DNA of 64,000 bases from Microbacterium immunditiarum (GTDB taxonomy: Bacteria > Actinomycetota > Actinomycetes > Actinomycetales > Microbacteriaceae): NCBI RefSeq assembly GCF_013409785.1, contig NZ_JACCBV010000001.1, positions 806,001 through 870,000 on the forward strand, given 5' to 3'. Under the pieces are notes generated by a model. That model was given only the letters and a program-made list of their open reading frames with translations, was not told the origin of the DNA and ran no database searches. Both the position numbers and the translations under genes were made by a program. Each line of letters begins with the position of its first letter. Position 1 is the first letter of the stretch. Of the stretch, positions 58,473 to 64,000 are shown one piece after another.

Positions 58473-58679
58473 ATGAGCGTCTACCGAGTGATCGACGTCA
58501 TCGGAACGAGTGCCTCGTCCTGGGAGGAGGCGGCCCGTGAAGCCATCACCACCGCCGCAGGATCCCTGCACGACCTGCGCATCGCCGAGGTGACCAAGCA
58601 GGACATCGTGGTCGGCGACGACGGGACGCTGCTGTACCGCTCCCGGCTCCAGCTCTCGTTCAAGTACGTGCCGGATTAG
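58473..58679 (+). CDS. Dodecin (flavin-storage protein)
   Basis: 68 residues, the usual dodecin length. VYRVIDVIGTSASSWEEAA (about 3-21), LHDLRIAEVTKQDIVV and YRSRLQLSFKYV match the beta-alpha-beta-beta dodecin fold that assembles into dodecamers and binds riboflavin or FMN. A Trp in SSWEEA stacks on the flavin. GAGGGG lies eight bases before the ATG. Longer in-frame upstream sequence antisense to the ATPase gene is not part of it. Confidence 0.9.
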   Translation: MSVYRVIDVIGTSASSWEEAAREAITTAAGSLHDLRIAEVTKQDIVVGDDGTLLYRSRLQLSFKYVPD

Positions 58680-58808
58680 GCCGACACGCCATCAGCCCGA
58701 CCGCCGCTGTCATCGCCGAGAACGACGGCGTGCACGCGATCGCGCAGGAAACGGGTCCGATGTCCGACCCCCGCGCGAGACTTCCGGCACCGACGCGAGG
58801 AGTGCGCC

Positions 58809-59399
58809 ATGGGTGATGGTCGACACGTGATCAAGCCGCTCACCCCCGAGACGTTCCCGGCGTGGCTGGCGCTGGCCGAGAAGCACAACGGCGTGTGGGG
58901 CGGCTGCTACTGCACGTACTTCCACGACGACACCGAGACGACCACGCGCGGCGAGCACAAGAACCCCGAGTTCAAGCGGCGGCTCGTCGAGGAGGGCGTC
59001 GCCCACGCCGCGCTCGTGTTCGAGGGTGACCAGGTGATCGCGTGGTGCGAGTACGGGAGTCCCGAGCAGCTGCCGCGCATCTACCACCGCAAGCAGTACG
59101 ACGCGGGCGAGACGAACCCCGCGCCGTGGCGCATCACGTGCTTCTTCGTCGACCGCGACCGCCGACGGTCCGGAGTCGCGCGCGAGGCGCTCGACGGCGC
59201 GCTCCAGCTCATCGCACAGGCCGGCGGAGGAGAGGTCGTCTCGTTTCCGAATGAGCTCGAACCCGGCAAGAAGACGTCGGCGTCTTTCCTCCACAACGGC
59301 ACGCGGGCGATGTTCGAGAAGGCGGGCTTCACCTTCGAGCGCCACATCGGCAAGAGCAAGACCGTCATGCGCAAGACGATTCCGCCGGCGGGCGCCTGA
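58809..59399 (+). CDS. GNAT-family N-acetyltransferase
   Basis: 196 residues. The core pattern is a substrate-side N-terminus (GGCYCTYFHDD), beta strand ITCFFVDRDRRRSGVAREAL (about 116-135, the acetyl-CoA-binding R-x-x-G-x-A turn) and a C-terminal FEKAGFTFERH strand. Substrate unknown. The unusual Cys-Tyr-Cys segment near 33-35 recurs in a family of GNAT proteins of unknown role. A GAGGAG tract precedes the ATG. The 129-bp gap after dodecin shows nothing else. Confidence 0.82.
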   Translation: MGDGRHVIKPLTPETFPAWLALAEKHNGVWGGCYCTYFHDDTETTTRGEHKNPEFKRRLVEEGVAHAALVFEGDQVIAWCEYGSPEQLPRIYHRKQYDAGETNPAPWRITCFFVDRDRRRSGVAREALDGALQLIAQAGGGEVVSFPNELEPGKKTSASFLHNGTRAMFEKAGFTFERHIGKSKTVMRKTIPPAGA

Positions 59400-59411
59400 C
59401 GTGCACGACGC

Positions 59412-60041
59412 TCACCGCGCCGCCGGGCGCCTCCCGCCCCACGCGAGCACGGCGAACACGACAGCGGCGGCGACCGCGAGACCTGCGATCAGCGGCCAGA
59501 CGGCGGATGCCGCATCCGTCGCCGCCGTCAGCAGCACGACCACGCCGATCGCCGCGAGCACGACCCCGCCGACCTCCAGGGCGAGCGCGCGCAGGAAGAG
59601 CACATGCAGGCGCTCGTTGAGCTCGCGCGCGGAGCGGGTGCGCACGGCGAGCGTCGGGAGGATGCGCTTCTCCAAGTCGAGCGCGCTCGCGGCGGGCAGG
59701 TCCGGATGCGTGTACTGCGCGAGCGTCTCGTCGCTGAGCCGCGGCAGGCGACGGAACGCCTGCAGCCGGAACGCCGTGAGGCTGCTCGCGAGCAGCGTCG
59801 CCGCGGCGGCGACGAGCAGCGCGAGCGCTGCGGGAGGCAGCGGCTCCTCGGGCCCTTGCACGAGGCCCGCGAACGCGAGGAACAGTGTTGCGAGCGCGAC
59901 GGACGTCGTCACCACGGTGTTCGCCCGTGCCTGCAGTGCCTCGCGAGTCGTGTCCGCCGCCGCGAGCTCCTGCTCGAGCAGGTGCATGAGCGCGGGGCCC
60001 GCCGGGCGCTCCGCCGGCTGTGGCGTCAGCTCAGTCGCCAT
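59412..60041 (-). CDS. Four-helix membrane protein of unknown function
   Basis: 209 residues. Two hydrophobic hairpins: about 47-62 with 72-92, and 150-172 with 180-202. Between them lies a soluble stretch (LSDETLAQYTHPDLP). The layout recalls small two-hairpin effector-type membrane proteins, but I see no diagnostic motif and do not assign it. The ATG overlaps the 3' end of the upstream small gene by 11 bp, so both are co-expressed. Confidence 0.7.
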   Translation of the reverse strand: MATELTPQPAERPAGPALMHLLEQELAAADTTREALQARANTVVTTSVALATLFLAFAGLVQGPEEPLPPAALALLVAAAATLLASSLTAFRLQAFRRLPRLSDETLAQYTHPDLPAASALDLEKRILPTLAVRTRSARELNERLHVLFLRALALEVGGVVLAAIGVVVLLTAATDAASAVWPLIAGLAVAAAVVFAVLAWGGRRPAAR

Positions 60042-60411
60042 CGTCGCCCAACGGGGCCAGCGACAGCGAGCCCGGGTCGATCCGGGTCACGGTGAAGTGC
60101 TCGGTCATCGTCCCTGTGCCGCTGTGCGTCGCGGCGGGATGCAGCTCGAGCTCGACTTCGTGCGGTCCGACGATCGCGATCCCGCGGTGGGGCCCGGTGG
60201 GTTGCACGGCGGTGTCGCCGTCGCGCAGCGCCGACAGCACGTCCTCGAGCACCGGTGCGGGGAACGGGTTCTCGACCCGCTCGTCCGGGATCCGGCCGGG
60301 CGCCGGCGCGACGGAGGGCGGTGCGCCCGCGGCATCCGTGATGCTCACGATCTCGACGTCGATCACCGTCCCGACGTCGAGATCCGGGAAGCTCTCGTTC
60401 GTCTGCGCCAC
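60031..60411 (-). CDS. Small soluble protein of unknown function
   Basis: 126 residues from a GTG at 60411. Mostly predicted beta structure with Asp/Val/Ile runs (DLDVGTVIDVEIVSITDAAG) and a C-terminal THSGTGTMTEHFTVTRID. No recognised family. Overlap with the membrane protein gene suggests a two-gene module. The longer in-frame start at 60534 reads through a promoter-like region and is not favoured. Confidence 0.6.
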   Translation of the reverse strand: MAQTNESFPDLDVGTVIDVEIVSITDAAGAPPSVAPAPGRIPDERVENPFPAPVLEDVLSALRDGDTAVQPTGPHRGIAIVGPHEVELELHPAATHSGTGTMTEHFTVTRIDPGSLSLAPLGDDGD

Positions 60412-60557
60412 GCCTCGTGCCCTTCGCCGTCGATCGTCTACACGGTCGCAGAGCGGTGGGCGCGGTGTCAACGAGCGGGGGAGCGTCGCCCGCGCTGGAC
60501 TTTCGGTCGCCACGCCGCATGATGGACGAAGCACCTCACCGACGAGAGGCAGTGCAC

Positions 60558-61220
60558 GTGACGAAACCCCGGCGACTCGCGCCCCTCGGCGTGGCCGCGG
60601 CCCTGGCGGTCGCCCTCACGGCCTGCACGGCCGACGCGGAGCCGCCCACGCCGGTGTCGACGGTCCCCGTGATCCAGCCGGGTGCGCCCGGCGAGCCGAA
60701 CCGCACTCTCTCTCCCGAAGAGGCGGCCGAGGCGCAGCACAGCCTGCCGTACGGGGAGGCGGACGTGCTCTTCGTGCGCGACATGCTCCACCACCACGCG
60801 CAGGCGCTCGTGATGACCGGCTACGTCCCCGATCGCACGACCGATCGCGACATCCGCCTGCTCGCCGAGCGCATGGAGGTCAGCCAGACCGACGAGATCG
60901 CACAGCTCGAGAAGTGGCTGCGCGATCGCGCCGAGCCGATACGCGATCCGGATGCCGCGCACGACGCGCACGCCGACATGCCGGGCCTGCTCAGCGACGA
61001 CGAGCTCGCACAGCTCGAAGCGGCGAAGGGCAGCGAGTTCGAGCGGCTCTTCCTCGAGTTCATGATCACGCACCACGAGGGGGCGATCCAGATGGTCGCC
61101 GACCTCAACGAGGCCGGCGGGGGGCAGGAGACCGAGATCGGTCTGTTCGCGCGTCACGTCGAGGCGGATCAGGGCATCGAGATCGCACGGATGCAGCAAC
61201 TGCTCGCCCAGTACGACTGA
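60558..61220 (+). CDS. DUF305-family lipoprotein
   Basis: 220 residues from GTG 60558, preceded by GAGAGG. Lipobox ALTAC with Cys23. Two copies of the DUF305 helical motif: FVRDMLHHHAQALVMT (about 71-86) and FLEFMITHHEGAIQMV (about 159-174), His/Met-rich like ferritin-fold copper-handling proteins. It is probably anchored outside the membrane. A role in copper binding is likely from the family but not shown here; a metal ATPase lies about 2 kb upstream on the other strand. Confidence 0.88.
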   Translation: MTKPRRLAPLGVAAALAVALTACTADAEPPTPVSTVPVIQPGAPGEPNRTLSPEEAAEAQHSLPYGEADVLFVRDMLHHHAQALVMTGYVPDRTTDRDIRLLAERMEVSQTDEIAQLEKWLRDRAEPIRDPDAAHDAHADMPGLLSDDELAQLEAAKGSEFERLFLEFMITHHEGAIQMVADLNEAGGGQETEIGLFARHVEADQGIEIARMQQLLAQYD

Positions 61221-61245
61221 CACCGCGACGCCGGGCGCCGGACGC

Positions 61246-61281
61246 CGGAATGCCCAGCGGCCGAGGCCACCGGGCATTCCG
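61246..61281. terminator. Terminator hairpin between DUF305 and LVIVD genes
   Basis: Perfect 10-bp arms CGGAATGCCC (61246-61255) and GGGCATTCCG (61272-61281) between converging genes; a TTCC tract follows on the plus strand. Confidence 0.65.
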
Positions 61282-61320
61282 TTCCCTCAGGGGAGGCTTC
61301 GCTCCCGACGTCCGGGCGGG

Positions 61321-63120
61321 CTAGCTGTGCGCCGCCGCGAGAGCCTGGAGCGCCTGCACGAGGGCGGAGTCCGCCGGCAAGCCGGACTTGCGGGCCGCGT
61401 TGTCGAGCTGCGCCTGGATCGCGCGGCTGTTCGCGCCCGTCCCGACGAGGTGTTCGGCCTGGTCGACGTGCTTGCGCACCTCGGTCAGCGCCTTGCCCGA
61501 CAGTGTGCCGCCGCGCTCGGCTTGGTCGACGAACGACCGCGCCACCGCGAAGCTCGGCGGGTGGACGATCCGCGACTGCAGCTGGGCGTTGAACTCGTCC
61601 AGCTGCACCTCGGCCGCTGCCGCGATCTCGTTCGCCGACAGCATCCCGGTGGGCGTGAACGCGAGCGAGTCGAAGCCACGCGCGATCTCACTGCCGAGGA
61701 CGCTGCCGTTGAACCAGTACGTCGACCAGTAGCCGCCGAGGTTCAGGCCCGACGGGTTCGGCGAGTTGATCGGGCCGCGGTCGAGGTACGCGATCTCGAC
61801 CGGGTTGGCCGTGTCGGTGAAGTCGATCACCGAGACGCCGCCCTGGTACCACGCCTGCACCATGATGTCGCGGCCGGGCACCGGCACGATCGAGCCGTTG
61901 TGCGCGACGCAGTTCTCCTGGCTGGTCTGCACGGCCGGCAGCTTGTAGTAGCTGCGGAACTCGAGCGTCTTGCCGTCCGGGCCGTCGACGATGTCGAACA
62001 GGGCGTCGGCGCCCCACTCCGGAGCATCCGTCACGCGGCAGCGGGCCGACGTGCCGCCGCCCCACTCGTCCGTGAAGATGACCTTCGTGCCGTCGTTGTT
62101 GAACGTGGCGGAGTGCCAGTAGGAGTAGTTCACGTCGGCCACCGCGTCGAGGCGAACGGGGTTCGCCGGGTCGCTGATGTCGAGCAGGATGCCGTTGCCC
62201 TGGCACGCGCCCGCCGCGAGCCCGATCTCGGGGTACGCCGTGATGTCGTGGCACGTGTTCGTGTTCGGGTTCGGCCCGTACGGTCCGCCCGACGGGTGCA
62301 GCGGCTGGGTCGGGCCGTTCTGCAGGCCGTTGACCGCACCCGTCACCGGGTCGGCGAAGATGCGCGGCTGATTGACGATGCTCGCTGTCTCAGGCGCCGC
62401 GAGCGGCACTTGGATGACGTCGATGCGCCACTGCGTCGGGTTCGCCGACGTCGGGCCGCCGTTGCTGCATCCGGCCAGTTCGGCTGCCGAGCGGATGCTC
62501 GACGTTCCGGAGTTGTAGATGTAGATGTTCGCGGGGTCACTCGGGTCGGTCACGATGGTGTGCGTGTGCGAGCCGCGGCACGTCTGCACGCCGCCGATCT
62601 GGACGGGGTTGTCGAGATCCGAGATGTCGAAGATGCGGACACCGCGGAAGCGCTCGGGGTTCGCCTGACCCGGAGCGCCCTGCGTTCCGCAGTCGATGCG
62701 GCCGCGCGTCTCTTCGACCGACATGAACAGGAGGTTCCCGTACACCGAGACGTCGCCCTGGCCGCCGGGACACACGACCTGTGTGCGCAGCTGCGGCGCC
62801 GACCGGTCTGAGACGTCGTAGACCTGGAAGCCGTTGAAGTTGCCGACGATCGCGTGGTCGCCCGTGAACGCGAGGTCCGAGTTCACGAATCCGAAGTTGC
62901 CGGGAGGGGCGTCGAACGGTGCGACGCGCGGAAGGCTCGCGAGCACCTCGATTCCACTCGCGGCCACGCCGGCGTCGAAATAGCCGGGCTCGAGGCCCTC
63001 GCGCGGATCGTTCTGCGCGGAGGCGGCGTTGGCGGTCAGGAGCGACGCCCCGAGCAGGATGGCCCCTGCTGCGGCGAGTGTCCTGCTCCGCCACCGCGCG
63101 GGTTGGCGGGTCGTCTTCAT
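61321..63120 (-). CDS. Secreted LVIVD-repeat beta-propeller protein
   Basis: 599 residues. Sec signal peptide (about 10-36, cleavage near ASAQ). The body (about 55-470) consists of LVIVD-type blades with recurring VRIFDISDLDNPVQIG, LLDISDPANPVRLD and VIDFTDTANPVEIAYLD units, which form a seven-bladed propeller. The C-terminal part (about 490-599) is alpha-helical, with an FDSLAFTP start and an Ala-rich end. No anchor is seen, so it is probably released or wall-associated. Function unknown. GAGAGGGA precedes the ATG. Confidence 0.87.
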   Translation of the reverse strand: MKTTRQPARWRSRTLAAAGAILLGASLLTANAASAQNDPREGLEPGYFDAGVAASGIEVLASLPRVAPFDAPPGNFGFVNSDLAFTGDHAIVGNFNGFQVYDVSDRSAPQLRTQVVCPGGQGDVSVYGNLLFMSVEETRGRIDCGTQGAPGQANPERFRGVRIFDISDLDNPVQIGGVQTCRGSHTHTIVTDPSDPANIYIYNSGTSSIRSAAELAGCSNGGPTSANPTQWRIDVIQVPLAAPETASIVNQPRIFADPVTGAVNGLQNGPTQPLHPSGGPYGPNPNTNTCHDITAYPEIGLAAGACQGNGILLDISDPANPVRLDAVADVNYSYWHSATFNNDGTKVIFTDEWGGGTSARCRVTDAPEWGADALFDIVDGPDGKTLEFRSYYKLPAVQTSQENCVAHNGSIVPVPGRDIMVQAWYQGGVSVIDFTDTANPVEIAYLDRGPINSPNPSGLNLGGYWSTYWFNGSVLGSEIARGFDSLAFTPTGMLSANEIAAAAEVQLDEFNAQLQSRIVHPPSFAVARSFVDQAERGGTLSGKALTEVRKHVDQAEHLVGTGANSRAIQAQLDNAARKSGLPADSALVQALQALAAAHS

Positions 63121-63283
63121 CGATGTTCCCTCTCAGCTGCGCGTGCGGTGCGGATGCCTCCGGCAGGTGAGTTCGCGCACAGCGCCGTGCGAGGGCTCGG
63201 CCCTGGGGAGGCCTGTGACGCGAAATCTAGCGGGTGCGCGAGGGGGCGCACCAGAGGTGTCGCGGTGAGGGCGCGAGAAAGAC

Positions 63284-63319
63284 GAAACCCCCGCGATGTA
63301 GAAGCTACGCGAGGGTTTC
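63284..63319 (-). terminator. Rho-independent terminator after the tRNA cluster
   Basis: On the minus strand GAAACCCTCGCG pairs with CGCGGGGGTTTC over 12 bp (one G-U pair), extended by TAG/CTA, then GTCTTTCTC. It ends the tRNA-Glu-Asp-Phe transcript. Confidence 0.8.
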
Positions 63320-63345
63320 TGGGGTGATTGTAACGATCACCCTTG

Positions 63346-63418
63346 TGGCTCCGACCGGCATCGATCCGGTGACCTTTCGATTTTCAGTCGAACGCTCTAC
63401 CAACTGAGCTACAGAGCC
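63346..63418 (-). tRNA. tRNA-Phe (GAA)
   Basis: 73-nt cloverleaf: acceptor GGCTCTG/CGGAGCC, D-arm GCTCAGTTGGTAGAGC, anticodon loop CTGAAAA with GAA, T-loop with GATCGAT. Discriminator A; CCA not encoded. Confidence 0.96.
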
Positions 63419-63502
63419 GCGCGGCATCCGTTTCGATTGCTCGACGCGATGCCACGTCCTAGACGAAAGGCCCTCTTCGAGAAAAGGGCCCGTCGCTCGG
63501 AG

Positions 63503-63576
63503 CGACCCTGACGGGACTTGAACCCGCGACCTCCGCCGTGACAGGGCGGCACGCTAACCAACTGCGCTACAGGGCC
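63503..63576 (-). tRNA. tRNA-Asp (GTC)
   Basis: 74-nt cloverleaf: acceptor GGCCCTG/CAGGGTC, anticodon loop CTGTCAC with GTC, T-arm GCGGGTTCAAGTCCCGT, discriminator G. CCA not encoded. Confidence 0.96.
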
Positions 63577-63606
63577 ATGCTTGTTCAGTTGTGGGTGTGG
63601 GTTGAG

Positions 63607-63679
63607 TGACCCCAACGGGATTCGAACCCGTGCTACCGCCGTGAAAGGGCGGCGTCCTAGGCCGCTAAACGATGGGGCC
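63607..63679 (-). tRNA. tRNA-Glu (TTC)
   Basis: 73-nt cloverleaf: acceptor GGCCCCA/TGGGGTC, D-arm GTTTAGCGGCCTAGGAC, anticodon loop CTTTCAC with TTC, T-arm ACGGGTTCGAATCCCGT, discriminator A. First of the three in the transcript. CCA not encoded. Confidence 0.96.
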
Positions 63680-63849
63680 GGGTGAACCCGGGGGCTCACG
63701 CTTACCGACGATCAAGCATACGCAGGAGACAGCCGTTCCGCCAAATCGAGGCGCTGGGCGCCGGACGGGCGAAACCGACCCGCCGCAAGGAAACCCGTGC
63801 GTTCTCGCGCTCGTCGGCGCAATATGGGAGGCAGGTGTGGTCCTGCCTG

Positions 63850-63877
63850 TTGCGTGTGTGACTGATGTTGCTAGTGT
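63850..63877 (+). promoter_or_regulatory. Promoter of the gene cut by the right edge
   Basis: -35 TTGCGT (63850-63855), 16-bp spacer, extended -10 TGC-TAGTGT (63872-63877). The best canonical promoter in the window; leader about 26 nt with AAGGAGG. The rest of the 229-bp gap from tRNA-Glu shows nothing else. Confidence 0.55.
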
Positions 63878-63908
63878 GATGACGTCTACGACCGCAAGGA
63901 GGGTGCGC

Positions 63909-64000
63909 GTGCAGACCGAGGAGGCGTACGACGAGTGCGGCTGTGCGCCCACTCCCCGTGAGCGCCGGCTGCTGTGGCCCGAATCCGTCTCGCGGCGCGG
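63909..64000 (+). CDS. N-terminus of a probable secreted protein, cut by the right edge
   Basis: 30 residues seen from a GTG with a perfect AAGGAGG ribosome-binding site. YDECGCAPTPRERRLLWPES followed by two Arg resembles the N-terminal leader I associate with M23-type cell-wall peptidases of Microbacteriaceae; too little is visible to assign it. Confidence 0.5.
   Translation, partial: MQTEEAYDECGCAPTPRERRLLWPESVSRR

Overview
The window is about 64 kb of very GC-rich DNA (roughly 70% G+C by eye) with dense, often 4-bp-overlapping genes, many GTG starts and leaderless promoters. Gene content (low-GC-free codon use, mycoredoxin-like glutaredoxin, actinobacterial-style M1 aminopeptidase, tRNA-Glu-Asp-Phe cluster, frequent CGGATGCC octamers) points to an actinobacterium, most likely a Microbacterium or close relative in Microbacteriaceae. 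This placement is inference from familiarity, not from a search.

Layout. 1-12.9 kb is a metabolic flank: a CPA1-type Na+/H+ antiporter (cut by the left edge) coupled to malate dehydrogenase; a divergent zinc metallopeptidase and proline iminopeptidase; a three-gene minus-strand set of GPH/MFS transporter, aldehyde dehydrogenase and GMC flavin oxidoreductase; tryptophan 2,3-dioxygenase coupled to an amidohydrolase; a small glutaredoxin; and a secreted M1 aminopeptidase.

12.9-53.2 kb is a continuous surface-polysaccharide (EPS/capsule-like) locus of about 32 genes. It holds an initiating polyprenyl-phosphate sugar-1-phosphate transferase at the right end, some sixteen glycosyltransferases of GT2/GT4 type (including a GtrA-fused GT2 and a GT4-GT2 fusion), a Wzy-like polymerase, a Wzc-like BY-kinase with its low-molecular-weight tyrosine phosphatase, an ABC-2 exporter pair (Wzm and a Wzt with a C-terminal sugar-binding domain), two polysaccharide deacetylases, a GH16 lipoprotein hydrolase, a PAP2 phosphatase, a very large LamG-repeat secreted protein, a methyltransferase-kinase fusion and a second small kinase paired with a nucleotidyltransferase-like protein. 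No Wzx flippase and no nucleotide-sugar synthesis genes are present. The most interesting reading is that the methyltransferase-kinase fusion plus the Wzt C-terminal domain form a WbdD/Wzt-like chain-termination and recognition system in a Gram-positive, alongside Wzy-type parts.

53.4-64 kb is the right flank: MutT and an APC permease (overlapping), an FAD monooxygenase, a heavy-metal P-type ATPase, dodecin, a GNAT acetyltransferase, a small membrane protein pair, a DUF305 lipoprotein, a secreted LVIVD beta-propeller protein, tRNA-Phe, tRNA-Asp and tRNA-Glu, and the first codons of a further gene.

Regulatory texture. Many genes begin exactly six bases after a TANNNT box and have no Shine-Dalgarno sequence, which predicts leaderless transcripts. 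Several EPS genes instead have leaders carrying one to three copies of a G-T-C-T-G-G-G-G-(G)-A motif. Short nested palindromes sit between flank genes, and two similar short repeats appear to have been absorbed in frame into coding sequences.
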